Below, one piece after another: positions 22,040-33,109 of a stretch of 64,000 nt of DNA. The stretch's first letter is position 1. The number at the start of each line of letters is the position of its first letter. Origin of the DNA: Macrocystis pyrifera (lineage: Eukaryota > Sar > Phaeophyceae > Laminariales > Laminariaceae); assembly GCA_031763025.1 (NCBI GenBank), contig JASSKH010000026.1, forward strand, positions 1,736,001-1,800,000. Reading direction: 5' to 3'. Under the pieces are notes generated by a model. That model saw nothing but the letters and a program-made list of their open reading frames with translations, had not been told where the DNA came from and searched no databases. The translations under genes and the position numbers were made by a program.

Positions 22040-22480
22040 CCTCGTGTCGACCCCTCCCTCGCGCTGCCAGAACACGGCCCCTGCCTCGTCGGGGGCATCA
22101 TTACCCTCGATGACGCCTTTTTTACAACGAAAATCGCGATTCACAGCGGAGCTGGCGTTCTTGCACCTTTTGGGTGCGTGGTACTCCTTGACACTGGCTC
22201 CCCATAGACTTTCATCCGACGAGATGTTTTGGATCGCATGCACTCGGTTGGTGCGGCATCCATCGCTTGCGAGCAGAAATGCGCCCCTCGTTCTTGGGGG
22301 GGGGTTGGCGAATCGGCCCCCCTGAAGACTTCGACGCGTGTACGCCTGAGCGTCCAATTTTTTCGAGAAAATGAGCCTACGTGCTCCCTCGTAGTTTGGG
22401 TCTGCGCGATTCCCCCCTCAGTGATGCAGCATGCAGTACTGCTGGGACGTGACAGCTGGATGCGTTTCAATAGCCGCTCC
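22040..22480 (+). pseudogene. Retrotransposon aspartic protease (in-frame stop)
   Basis: The retropepsin motif LLDTGSP is read in one frame and interrupted directly by TAG at 22205-22207. The same frame continues with TFIRRDVLDRM and later MQHAVLLGRDSWMRF, the hydrophobic-hydrophobic-G-R-D/N-W motif near the protease C-terminus. The enzyme would cleave the polyprotein into Gag, NADAR, RT and integrase units. The stop next to the catalytic aspartate makes this copy inactive unless read through. Confidence 0.72.
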
Positions 22481-22658
22481 TACCGCTCTCCGCCACCTCG
22501 GCCGTCTGATCAACGCGATTTGGGCGAGCTGGAGTTAGTTCACCACGCCCCGACAGGCATGTCCGTGTACGCCATCGGCGGGTGGAGGCTTCCATCTACG
22601 CTACGAGGGCGCGGCATGCGTCACCCTGTCCGACGATCCTCAACTGCTTGCTGTTGAA

Positions 22659-24480
22659 TTGGTTCGAAGCGATGGCTCCCCGGCCCTCACTGGACACTAC
22701 TTGGTCGACATGATGCCCCAGCCTGACCTACCCTCGGTTGAGGAGCACTTCGTCGCCTCCGGGAAACAGCTTCTTCCCCTCGTTGTAGTGGCGCCTCTTG
22801 AACGGGGGGATATCCTCGGCATCGCCTACGTCCCACTGCTGAGCGTCCCGCTGGACGTTTTGCAGCAGGGCAACCGAGCCCCCAGCCCCCCCTGCGGACT
22901 ATCTGAGGTGTCTCCGGTCTCAGCAGAACCTGCTTCCCCCCTCGCAGCTCCAGCCTCGCCCTCGCCTGCACTCGCTGCACTGCTTGAGCGTTTGAGCCCA
23001 GACCAGCGCGCTTCGTTCCTGTGCGTCTGGGCACGCTTGCCGTCACACCTGCGGGAGGTGGCTTTTGACCTTCACGGCACGGACTGGATCTCTGAGGCCA
23101 TCGAACAGCTGGGGGGCGTTATCTGCGAATTTCCTGACGTTTTCTCGAAGTCCAAGTCGGGTTTTGGTTCCTGCTCGTCGATGCCTGTCGTGATCTCGGT
23201 CCCGGGAGGAAGCGCCCCTGTCACGTCCAGGCCGCACCGCATCAATCCCATCCTGGCCAAGGAAATGGAGGCCACCTTGGATCAGTACCTAGCTGCAGGC
23301 CTGATCCAGCACTCGACCTCTCCGTACTCGAGCCCGCTGATGGTCATCCCGAAGAAGTCTGAAGGCGTGCGGATCACCGTGAACTACAAAAAACTCAACT
23401 AGATCAGCAACCTCAGCCAGCTGCCTATTCCTCGCGTGGACCAAGACCTCGACTCCCTGGGGAAGGGGCGGGTGTTTTACCTCTTCGATTTGGTCTCCTC
23501 GTTCCACCAGATTACCGCGCACAAGGATACCGTCCCTCTCACGGCGTTTGGCATTCCCACGGGCCTCTACGAGTGACTCGCCATGCCCCAAGGCAACAAT
23601 GCTTGGCCCGGCTGGTTCGTCAAAGTGATTAACGAAGTCATTAAAGGTCTGGCACAGGTGGCGGCCTACCTCGATGATGTGATCGTTTTCGACTCTGATC
23701 CGACGGCCCACGTCACGATGATACGAGCCCTCTTCGAACGCCTGCGCAAACACAACTTCAAGCTCTCCCCCTCGAAGGCTCGCCTCGACGCCACGGACGC
23801 CAACTTTCTGGCTCACTCCGTTTCACCCGCGGGTATAAGCCCAAATGTGGAAAAAGTTTCGGCTTTGATGGAAATGCCCATGCCCCAGAACCTCAAGCAG
23901 GTCCGCGCCCTGATGGGCGGCGTGAGATATTATCGTAAATTCCTGCCCGACCTGTCTAAACGGATACGTCCTCGTCCTCTCACTGCCCTTCTACGGAAGA
24001 GGGTCAAGTACGTCTCTACGCCGGCTATGGAAGTTATCGTCCGCTAGATCCTCGCCGAGCTCGCTGCCCCACCGATTTTGGTCTTCCCTGACTGGGACGC
24101 CGTAGCCAACGGCTCCCACCCCTTCCACGTGTACTGCGACGCCTGAATCGACGATTTTGGTGCCGCGCTAGAACAAGCACAACCGGACGGCTCGGTACGG
24201 CCCATTGCTTATATCAGCCGCGCTACGCTTGATTCCGAGAGGCACTGGACACCGTCGGACCTGGAAGCTGGCAGCATTGTCTGGGCCATCAAACGACTCC
24301 GAGGCTACCTGTGGGGCACGAAGTTTCGAATATGTTCGGACCACAAAACACTTGAGAGCATCCGCAAAATAGGGGACCACAATACGCGCGTCCAGCGGTG
24401 GCTCGAGTTATACCCTCGAGTACCGCAAGGGCAGCGCCAACGGAAATGCTGATTTTCTCTCCCGTTTGCTGGAGCCCGCC
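22659..24480 (+). pseudogene. Reverse transcriptase and RNase H (multiple stops)
   Basis: One frame runs through a proline/serine-rich lead, then GLIQHSTSPYSSPLMVIPKK and GVRITVNYKKLN (RT motifs 1-2), VFYLFDLVSSFHQI (catalytic aspartate), AAYLDDVIVFD (YxDD) and VRALMGGVRYYRKFLPDLSK. RNase H follows with HVYCDA, DLEAGSIVWAIKRLRGYLWG and ICSDHKTLE. In-frame stops are at 23400-23402 (TAG), 23574-23576 (TGA), 24045-24047 (TAG) and 24144-24146 (TGA). Near 24405 the frame shifts through a small deletion before YTLEYRKGSANGNADFLSR. The order and motifs are diagnostic of Ty3/gypsy. Confidence 0.82.
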
Positions 24481-25433
24481 ACAGAACACGATCGCAGTGG
24501 GTCTAGCTGCCTTAACCCCGTCGAGGACGGTGGTATCTTCCTCATCCGAGCCTGCGGGCTTCGCACTCGCTCTTCGCCGACCCCTGGTGTCGGTTTGGAT
24601 GGGCTGGTGCCCCGCAGTGAAAGTGCAGTCTTGGGTGGACTGCCTTTCACTTCTTCGGATTTTCGCGATCTTCGCGCACATGGGCCACGTATGAGGATTA
24701 ACGACCTCTCTGCTCCTTCGGGGAGATTCGTCGCTCGTGTATCTGCTCCCGTCGCCACCGTCGATCGCCGTCCTGGCTTGAGGGTTTTTTCCCCCCCCGC
24801 CAACTCCGCTTTCGCTTCGGTTTTTGTCGTACCCTCCGGGGGCGACTAGGGCTCTGCAGAAGTCCCCGCTGCAGCGACGATTGTCGCCCAGCGCGCTCCT
24901 CTCCCGACGAGCACTCTACAAGAAGAAGATTCCGCCGTGATCACTGATCCGGCCGCGTCTCCCCCTTTGCCGCCTGGCAACCCGGCGCCTCATTACATCT
25001 TGCCGCCTTCAGGCCGCATCTCCAATCGGACGCGCCGACGAACAGTCGTTGCCGCTGGCACCGCGCCGCCTGCTGTTGATTCTGGCTTCGGGCCCGGCGG
25101 GGCCCCTAGACCACCCGCCCGGCGTGCTGTCAAACCGCCGCGAGCCCCACGGCCGCGACCGCCCGACCCCGTCGTTATCGCCCCGGCTCCTGCCGCCTCG
25201 CCGATCCCGACGATACCCATTCCGTGTGTCCGCGACCACGCCGAGCCCGTGGGGACTCCTCTTTTATGGCTTCCGCTGCCGAGTGACGCACCGCCCGTCA
25301 CCACGACCGATTTGGACGCTCTCGGCGGCCGAATTTCAGTTCGTTGATTCCGCAGCGCGCTATTCGCACTCCGACTGGGCTCGGGAACAACAGGCCGAGC
25401 CCGCGTGCAACGCCGCCATGCGCTACATAGCCC
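24481..25433 (+). pseudogene. Proline-rich linker between RNase H and integrase
   Basis: Several open frames of proline/arginine/alanine-rich composition (for example RRAVKPPRAPRPRPPDPVV near 25120-25180), with a TAG at about 24847. No domain is recognised. This length of linker before the integrase zinc finger is within the range seen in Ty3/gypsy polyproteins. Confidence 0.5.
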
Positions 25434-26390
25434 TTGGCCGCCCGGAAGTTTTGCCAGTCGACTTTTTGTCGTGTTCCCCTTCCCACCAGCGCCCTCCCTT
25501 TCCGGACGTTCAGGAGCTGGCTAACAAAGGTCGCTTGCACACCACCGATGCGGGCATCGTGTTACTCGTCCGACAGCCGTCCCCCCCCCCCTGCGTCGGA
25601 TACGCGACGCCCGGTGGGTCGTACGGCCTGTTTATTGAACGCCGAGCCTATTCACATTTATGCTCCGCTGCTCATGCGCCCATGGGTCATGCAGGCTTGC
25701 CATTCCACGGCTTTCGGCCACCTAGGAACCGCGCGCACCCTACGTATGCTCGAGTGTTTCTATTGGTGGATCGGCATGAGCATCTACACACGGTGGTGGT
25801 TACGCAACTGCTTAAAGTGCCAAGCACGGAAAACGTCGCGGCAGACGGTCCGGTGGCCCACCATCACGTTGCCCTTGCCAGAAGGGCCCGGCATGCCGTC
25901 AGCATCGACTATTTCGGCCCTCTCCAGATGACGCCTCGAAGTAGTACCTACATCTTGCTTTTTACTGATCGTTTCAGTCGCCGAGCCGACATGTACGCCG
26001 TCACAGCGGCAGAGTTCACCGCTGAGGACACGGCTAAGATTCTCATCAACCGGTATATCCCCCTTTTGGGGGTGCCCGCGCAGCACCCTCTCGGACAACG
26101 GCCTCCAGTTCTGCTCCAAGCTTTCGCACGCCGTATATCAGCTTCTCGGGGTTCGAAAAATTACCACCAGCTCCTACCACCCAGACGGCAACGGTAGGGT
26201 GGAACGTGTAAACCACACGACGGCCCAGATGCTAGCATTGGCCGTCAACGAGCTCCAAAACAACTTGGATGAACAGCTCCCTCACGTCGAATTTGCATAC
26301 AACAATTTCGTCAGCACCACCACGGATTTGGCTCCCAACGAGGTACATATGGGTCGGCTGCCACGCCTCCCGTTGCCTTACCGTTCATAG
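25434..26390 (+). pseudogene. Integrase (frameshifted)
   Basis: The zinc-binding region is read at about 25660-25830 with HSTAFGHLGTARTLRML and CLKCQARK (H-H and C-C ligands). The frame then shifts and the core reads AVSIDYFGPLQMTP (first catalytic Asp). It shifts again near 26085 to show SDNGLQFCSKL (second Asp) and SYHPDGNGRVERVNHTTAQM (Glu), ending at a stop by 26390. All three catalytic residues are present but in different frames. No chromodomain is evident. Confidence 0.75.
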
Positions 26391-26503
26391 GGGTGGGAAT
26401 GGGCTTTGAGGAGCCGCATCTTCGACTCATGTTCTAGTTCGTGGAATCGGGGTTTCCATGAATTTCCATAACTCTGCGTATACGGCTGATCAGAGTGGGC
26501 CAG
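26391..26503 (+). promoter_or_regulatory. 3' untranslated region and polypurine tract zone
   Basis: Non-coding tail between integrase and 3' LTR, conserved in the two inverted copies (27518-27742 and 28483-28690). AGAGTGGGCCAG just before the LTR is the best candidate for the plus-strand primer. Confidence 0.5.
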
Positions 26504-26772
26504 TGTGATGATACTGCTTTGCATGAGGTTGAAAGCCCGGTAATTACCTGAGTTCAGGCACTGGGATCGTATTTACAATACTTGGAAGGCGTATCTTAGG
26601 TGGAAAACCAGGGGTTTTCCAGAGGGGCACGAGCTTGGTCTCAGTCTCCGCGTGCACGAAAGGAATAAAGCTGCTCTTCTTCTATCTCTAAACCACCAAG
26701 ACACGTGAGTACCAACGAGTAGCGGTAAACCTGTCCAGGGATACAAAGTGTCCCGCCCGCATGATCTTAACA
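26504..26772 (+). repeat. 3' LTR of the NADAR retrotransposon
   Basis: Starts TGTGATGATACTGC, ends TGATCTTAACA, with AATAAA at 26664-26669. Aligns end to end with 18155-18432 apart from scattered substitutions and a small deletion near the 3' end. Confidence 0.82.
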
Positions 26773-26797
26773 TTCGCATGCGTATCGTCCGCTCGAT

Positions 26798-27517
26798 GTT
26801 AAGAGGTCGGGACACTTTGTATCCCTGGACAGGTTTGCCTATTAAGTCGGTATTCGTGGGTACTCAGGTGTGTTGTTTGCTTAGAGATAGAAGAAGAGTA
26901 GATTTATTATTTTCGCGCACGCGGAGACTGGGAGCCAAGCTCGTGCCACGCTGGGAAAGCCCTGGTTTTCCATCTAAGATACGCCTCCCAAGTACTACAA
27001 ATACGACCCCGATACTGTGGTGGAAATCGAGTTTGTAAGCTTAAACTCATGTAGCGTTTGTCGTAACATTTTTAGTCTACATTTCCCTACCATAGCGTCG
27101 CAGGCAGGGCGTGAGATTATGAAGAACGAGGTCCGTGGTTCGATTCTCGCCTTCATCCCCCGAAACAAGGAAAAAAACGGGGATCATCTCATGCTCAAGA
27201 ACCTGTAAAACTCACTCACTTAGAGAACACCTAGGAAGGAACGATGAGAGCAACGCGATAATTGCATACTGTGAGTCCAGTACCGAAAAATCGGAGGTAA
27301 AACTTGGATACTAAGAGTCTCATCGGGGTTCCTGACTTACTCGCAAGAAGAGATAAGTCAGGTTTAGTGAGGGAGAATGTGGTGGAAATCGAGTTTGTAA
27401 GGCTTAAATTCATGTAGCGTTTGTTACGTAACGTTATTTTTAGTCTATATTTCCCAACAATACTTGAACCCAAGTAATTACCGGACTTTGAGTCTCATTC
27501 AAGGCAGTATCATAACA
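26798..27517 (-). repeat. Inverted LTR of the same family, interrupted by a TRIM-like element
   Basis: On the minus strand the termini are TGTTATGATACTGCC and CTTAACA. The LTR sequence is split at 27015/27460 by a 444-bp insertion. It lies only 25 bp from the plus-oriented 3' LTR, forming an inverted pair. The adjoining 27518-27742 is the matching internal 3' tail of the element. Confidence 0.78.
27016..27459 (+). mobile_element. TRIM-like mini-retrotransposon nested in an LTR
   Basis: Direct repeats at 27016-27092 and 27378-27459 start TGTGGTGGAAATCGAG and end CTACCA or CCAACA. They are flanked by ATAC at 27012-27015 and 27460-27463, a 4-bp target duplication confirmed by comparison with the uninterrupted LTR. 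Inside, TAGCGTCGCAGGC directly follows the left repeat and resembles the gypsy primer-binding site, and GTGAGGGAGAA directly precedes the right repeat as a polypurine tract. The 285-bp interior has no coding capacity but contains a tRNA T-arm-like GTGGTTCGATTC near 27136. Confidence 0.75.
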
Positions 27518-27742
27518 CTAGCCCACTCTGATGAGTCGTATTTGCATAATTATGGGAAAATCATGGGAACCCCGATTCCACGCAGACTAGAACATATCAG
27601 TCGAAGATGCGGCTCCTCAAAACCCACTCCCGCACCTCTAAACGGCGAGGCAATGAAGCCGACAAGGTACATAAAAAAAGGAAGGCCTAGCCTTAAGGGG
27701 CAGGAACAAATCGCGGACAAGATGTGGAGTTTTATTTTTTAA
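27518..27742 (-). repeat. Internal 3' tail of an inverted gypsy fragment
   Basis: Reverse complement of the region before the 3' LTR (26390-26503), including CTAGCCCACTCTGATGAG and AGATGCGGCTCCTC, and matching 28483-28690. Truncated at about 27742, so no pol domains are retained. Confidence 0.65.
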
Positions 27743-28204
27743 ATGGAGCAGTGTGGCCAAAATCGGGTGCCTTTCTATTTCAGTGACCGCGAAGGCCCCA
27801 GGACGCCATCATCTCATTAATTGGTCAACGCCGGCCACCACCGGGTACCCGATGCTGGCCACTTTTGCGCCGGGTAGACCCGATTTTTGCCCCTTATCCC
27901 CCCCCCCCCCCCCCTGTTGGGTTGGTGTCGGTTGGCAACGACACTGTAAAACATGCCGCTCACTAGGTGAGCTGGACATCCAGGGTACCGTTTTTTTTTT
28001 TTTTTTTTTTTTTGGCGGTCGCCCACAGCTGGTCGTGGAGTTAGATCGTTTGTGCGAGGTAAAGAACCTTTCCTCTGCACAAGGGAGTTGATCGTATCAC
28101 GTGTGTTCAAGGTAAGGCACCCAGGAGGCACTTACATTGTACTCCCATTGCTGTCTCTGGAAGTGGCTACACCGGAAATTAAACTAACTCATTGAAGCTG
28201 TCAT
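27743..28204. other. Spacer with C16 and T23 homopolymers
   Basis: Contains CCAAAATCGGGTGCC and CGGGTACCCGATG motifs, a run of 16 C (27899-27914) and a run of 23 T (27991-28013). The last 55 bases (28150-28204, TCTGGAAGTGGCTACACCGG onward) are repeated at about 32104-32160. Confidence 0.6.
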
Positions 28205-28482
28205 CTGTTAAGATCAACGGTTGCCGGACACTTTGTATCCCTGGATAGGTCTGCCTTTTAAGTCGGTAAACATTGTACCCACATGTGTTGTTTGCTTAGC
28301 TATAGAAAAAAGCAGTTTTATTCCTTTCGTGCACGCGCAGACCGAGACCAAGCTCGTGCTCCTCTGGAAAACCCCTGGTTTTCCATCTAAGATACGCCTT
28401 CCAAGTACTACAACTACGTTCCCAGTGACTGAACCCAGGTAGTTACCGGGCTTTCAATCTCATACAAGACAATATCTCAACA
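28205..28482 (-). repeat. Inverted LTR of the NADAR retrotransposon family
   Basis: Uninterrupted 278-bp LTR in reverse orientation, from TGTTAAGATC at the left to CTCAACA at the right. It is followed by internal 3' tail sequence (28483-28690), so it is the 3' end of a truncated inverted copy rather than a clean solo LTR. Confidence 0.78.
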
Positions 28483-28690
28483 CTAGCCCACTCTGATGAG
28501 CCGTATTTGCAGAATTATGGGAAATTCGTGGAAACCCCGATTCCACGAACTAGAACATGAGTCGAAGATGCGGCTCCTCAAAACCCACTCCCACACCTCT
28601 GAACGGCGAGGCAACGAAGCCGTCAATGTACGTAAAAAAAAATAAAGGGAAGACCTAGCCTTAAGGAGCAGGAAGAAATCGTCGAACAAA
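28483..28690 (-). repeat. Internal 3' tail of a second inverted gypsy fragment
   Basis: Matches 27518-27742 closely (CTAGCCCACTCTGATGAGCC, then GAAGATGCGGCTCCTC, then GCCTAGCCTTAAGGAGCAGG). No coding domain remains. Confidence 0.65.
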
Positions 28691-29250
28691 GCCATCGCCA
28701 TGCCGCCCGCACGGAGGGGGAAGCGAGGAAGATGCACGGAAAAGCGAATAGTGCGTACGGGAACGAAAAGAAAAATAACACGGAAAACGGCAAGAACCAC
28801 CTAAACCCAGTCCACCACTCTGAAAGCGCGTCCTGGGCCGCAATTGAGCGGCCGAGTGCCCAGACCAGTCCCAACACTGAGCGGGGGGGGTAGGCAGGAC
28901 AGAATACGCAAAAACACATCCCCAACCCAGTCCAAAAAAAAGAAAACACACCAGAAACATATCGGGCAGACAAAAAGTCATCCCCCAAGGTTCAGGAAGA
29001 CGACAAAAATAAATAAATAACTAAATAACGAGTGCAGTCGAAGCGAAAATCAGCTATCCACGGCGGCACCTCGAGATTCATCTACGTTACGCTGGACCCC
29101 CCGTGTAAACGCGCTAGCCAAGTGAATTTGCAGACACCAAGAACCTCGTACAGCTCTCGTCGAAGTCGTGTAGCGCGCCGGAGAAAGAGGAAGCTTGATT
29201 GGTCCCGGGTCGTCCAAAAAAAAAAAAACGGCTAGTCGTCGGCAATGAAG
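28691..29250. other. Spacer without recognised gene
   Basis: Purine-rich sequence with an 8-base G run near 28881. It may include further degraded element sequence, but I find no match within this window. Confidence 0.4.
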
Positions 29251-29815
29251 CTAGTACGCGGCCGGTCTCGGCCATTGGACGGTGGTGGAAGATGCGTCAT
29301 GGGCCTTCCGAAGGCTCACCACCAGAGCCATTGTGTAGGCCTGGCGCTGTTGGGCCGCCCAGGAATCGTCCGACATTTCCAGCCAAGCGTGGTGGACCGA
29401 GAGGCCTTCGGCCGGCAGCTCGCGTCGGAGGCGGCGAGCTGCAGAGACCACCAGAGCCGCCACCTCGGGGGGGAAGCACGGGTTTAGCTCAGCCGCCATG
29501 CGGGCGACACTCCCCTGCAAAAAGTCCAGATCCCCGGGACGCTTGGTACGGGCGTCGATCGCGATGGCAGCGGGGGAACACGGATCCGTGGGGCCAAGGC
29601 CGGGGGCTGGAGCGGCCTTTGTTGTGGAAGAGGCGAGTGGAAGGTTCTCCGCTGGGGCCCTCGTCTCGGCGGCCCGTCTGGTCGTAGAGGAAGCAGCAGC
29701 CCGGGCAGCCCGCAGCGCTTCACTGGCCCGAGATATGGAGTCTCGCGCACAAGAGGCGGAGCGAGCGGCTTCCTCGGAAGCCGTGGCGGCGGCCGTGGCG
29801 ATATATATATCTCTG
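29251..29815 (-). CDS. Hypothetical GC-rich exon
   Basis: Unrecognised. A minus-strand frame, GC-rich relative to its AT-rich surroundings, begins after a possible acceptor TTCAG at about 29820 and runs to a stop at 29251. The first part is alanine/serine/arginine-rich and likely helical (ASEEAARSASCARDSISRAS). The second part is less biased (PGDLDFLQGSVARMAAELNP, then HHAWLEMSDDSWAAQQRQAY). Upstream the frame continues to 30153 through sequence that does not look coding, so the start is unknown. The local composition change supports a real exon; no family is apparent. Confidence 0.35.
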
Positions 29816-32800
29816 AACGTTCCAGAGCGTACGTACTTCAGTACAGCAGTACTACTCTGTAGTACTCGACAACAACGAGTTTCATCGGGAGAGCAGGTAG
29901 TACGACGGTAATAAGTCGTAAGGAGATTGCGCTCTGGCGCACTCGTCAACATGCGAAGGATACTATATTTTTCCATCGGGAAGGAGCCTACTGGCTGTAT
30001 GTACGTACATCGCATACAGCAGTAGCAGTAGTGTACATGTACCTGGTACAATAATACGTAGGCGCGGCTACTCTCTACCTTACCTGGAGCTAAGACAGCA
30101 CCGTGCAGGTTCATAAATAAATGCGGAAGTGCAGATTGAGAGGACAAACACAACAGTGGTCATACGAGTATATAGTCTGGCACCGATAGCTTTGTTTTTC
30201 GTTGTAACGCGTAAACTTGAAGTTTACAGTAGTAGTATGCATAATTTAGCTACCTGATATTATTTTGTTAATGTTGTATCACACCAATCACGACACACGA
30301 GCCTTATGCCACCGTAAATATTGCCGGTGGTGAAAGCAACGCACATATATGCATATTCAAGCTTTATACTGGTTGTATGGCAGCCTGGATGATCTGACTC
30401 TCTAGGTTCCCTATTTGCCACAAAAGAGGCAACCTACTTCTTGGTCTGCTTTACAGCCTTAAGCATGTATTTATATCAACCACAACGATGCGGCACCGGT
30501 GCCGAAGAGATGGATTGCGATTTGGCAAAAGGGTTCTGCAGTAGATCCACTGTTGATTATCAATAGGCCGCGAATGGAATCGGCATTCCGTTTCCTCTTC
30601 GGTAACGACGCCCCGCCAACAATTCCCCCTCTCACACAAATACTGCCACCATCATCGCCTTCCCCGCCCGTCACATCACCCTCCTCCCCCCCTAACATCA
30701 AAATCCCATATCATGCTCGTCAGCCTCCTCCGCCTCTGCGCTGTGTCCAGCGCGAAAAAAGATACATAGCAATGGACTAGCTTGAGCAGCTTCTGAAGCG
30801 GGGACTCTCGGGAATAGGGTGCCCTCACTGAAAGCCAACCCGAAACTAGCCGGTCAGCCATCATCATTCGCTTAGCCAGCTTCTTGCAACATCGGTTTTT
30901 GCACGTGCTCTGCCGCCTCGCCTGGGCAAGTGACCAACTCTGGACTTCTCCGTTGGCTTGGCGGTTGGGAAGGGACGGATTCCTGTCTGACTGCCTGCAA
31001 ACGGCGCGAACGAATCCGATCACAGTGAGGACGCAAGGGATGATGATACCAGAACTCAACACGATCGCCGCAAAAGAAAATGGCACAGAGGTAGAGTACG
31101 TGCAAGCATGCAGTTTATAGAGAGTCGCAAAACTGGCGCAGACGTAGCGTCAGTAATCCATACCCAGTTAATTAATGGTGTTCGTGCCTGTCGTACAGAC
31201 ACGAACGAACGCAGCACATTATCGAGAAGTTGGTGCTCGACCGTCCACAGTTCCTATATTCGGCGCTCCGGCCTCTTCACAGTCTACTGCGTCAGTGTGC
31301 TCGTCCCTGCAACCTCAAACTTACGATAGCGTACACGTTTTACAGTATCCAACCTCATACCAGGTATTAGTCTAGCTGACATTTCGCGCGGTAACTAGCC
31401 ATGCATGAAAACACGGTACAAATCTGGGTTATCCTTGAAACCCACCCTGTAAATATAGGGTGGAACCACCCGGGCGTAGCTTCCTGCATATCGTCTATTG
31501 GTCATTGTGCGTACAACCCTATTAAGAACAACTTTGGGCCTATGCCCCTGCGTTTTCCCAGAAAATTCATGGGAAAATCAGGATCGACCACGACCCTTAC
31601 GAGGACTCGCTCGAACCAGAGCTTACTACCTGCTGGGGCGAATAGCGAACGTCTGCGAATGAAGTACGAGCGAAAGCGACCTATACGACGATGGTGCTGC
31701 TTACTTGGGTATATTGCAATGCTCACCTGTGTCTAGCATCCCCCCCCTTTCGACAATACCAGTACGGGTTACAAGACGTTACGACAAAATACCCAATAAA
31801 CCGTGCACACAAAACATTTTGACGATAGTAAATGCGCGGAGGGGAGTTTAAGGGGGTGTAATTCATTGGTGATATCCAGGAAACGAAACCGATATATCCA
31901 ACTCGTGTTTCTATATTGACGTATGCTTTCACTAAGTGATGCTTGCGTACTACGGTCGTGAGAGATATATGTTAATAGTCGCTTTGGTCGAGCCTTGTGT
32001 GGTGCCGCACACACACATTACCGCTAACTGCGAGATAATCGAGCCATCATATCTACCATGTTTCCTCGTGTTAGCTATTGATAGCCCAATAGCCCCCCTC
32101 CACTGGCAAGAGTCTCTGGAAGTGGCTACACCGGAAATTTAATTAACTCATTCAAGCTGTCATCTATGTGCAACTCCACGACACAAGCGGTTCTTAGTAG
32201 GATGTAGCTCACCCTTCATGCGACTCATCGGACACCTCACGGCGCTTCGCGCTTGGTGCAAGTAATCTCTGCCTGGTCGGTGAAAACCCGAAATGCTCCG
32301 TCCCGGCATTGTAGGGATGCGAGGGCCTATGGTCATATGACTACGGCCATGCATGAGATCAAGTACATCTCTCCTATCCAGTACACCCCCCCCACTGGCA
32401 AGATTGTGTCCAGCCTCATCTTGATAGGATAATATTCAAGGTCGGACACAGCTGGCCAGGGCCTTCCGCATCCGGCTTGACCGCGTCCTTGGCTCCAACT
32501 GAGACATATCGCTTCGGGTGCCGGAAATAGAGACGGTACAAAAAATTAACGGGGTAGGCGATAAGCAGCAAGGCGATTTTGCCGACAACTGGCCAGAGTG
32601 TAGAAGGTCGCCAATCGTCTGTATCCCAATATACAGGCAAATAATAGAACTATGGGCTCGGTCTCAAAGTAAAAAACGCGTCTGAGGCACGACCTGATTG
32701 CACTCGCACACGGTATGCACTCCATGGAAATCCTGTCACCTCTACTTCTAGTAGGCTCTTTCATCTAGTGAAACTCATCCTCCGTACGATGTGCCACACG

Positions 32801-33109
32801 CTGGAGAGAACGTTGTTGCCTGAAGACATGCTAGTACAACCCAACGGATCGCCGTGCTTGCGAAGACAGCACGCTTGCACTACTTCTCGTTGTAAATCGG
32901 CCCAACGGATGCCTTCTCATTGGCTCACTTTCTCGCCAAGCATACCCTCAAAAGTAGAAATTCATTAAGTGGCCAGGGCGGTCTGCTCATCTGCGAACTT
33001 GTACGGGGGGACGAAAAAGGGCCCAACGATAGAAAATGACCTACGTACTGCAGTAGCTAGACGGCCATCACATGGGCAGGGCGCATGGGATTTTTCATGT
33101 ACCACTCAC
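29816..33109. other. Largely non-coding stretch with a few weak minus-strand frames
   Basis: GTAC-rich repeats lie at 29810-30070. Two minus-strand frames deserve mention. The frame at 30676-31086 has a hydrophobic start (IVLSSGIIIPCVLTVIGFV) but no ATG. The frame at 32416-32640 contains one probable membrane helix (IALLLIAYPVNFLYRLYF) followed by a basic tail. A TCTGGAAGTGGCTACACCGG block at 32104-32160 repeats 28150-28204. Nothing else is supported. Confidence 0.4.

Larger units (their letters stand above)
18155..26772 (+). mobile_element. Ty3/gypsy LTR retrotransposon with a NADAR domain (decayed)
   Basis: An 8.6-kb element bounded by direct LTRs (18155-18432 and 26504-26772) with a tRNA primer-binding site just inside the left LTR. 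Reading left to right it encodes Gag-like sequence, a NADAR (YbiA-type) domain, an aspartic protease, reverse transcriptase with YLDD, RNase H, and an integrase with HHCC and DDE residues. RT before integrase defines Ty3/gypsy. In-frame stops and several frameshifts interrupt all parts except the NADAR block, and the two LTRs differ at roughly one position in ten by eye, so the copy is old and non-autonomous. Flanking 5-bp sequences (CTGCG and TTCGC) do not form a clean target duplication. Confidence 0.85.

Noticed and set aside
21587..22357. 256-codon minus-strand frame within the retrotransposon
   Set aside because: Antisense to the NADAR and protease regions; GC-rich coding DNA commonly opens the opposite strand.
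28487..28560. Hammerhead ribozyme core suggested by CTGATGAG and GGAAACC
   Set aside because: No stem II complementarity between the two motifs, and they appear only on the reverse strand of the element.
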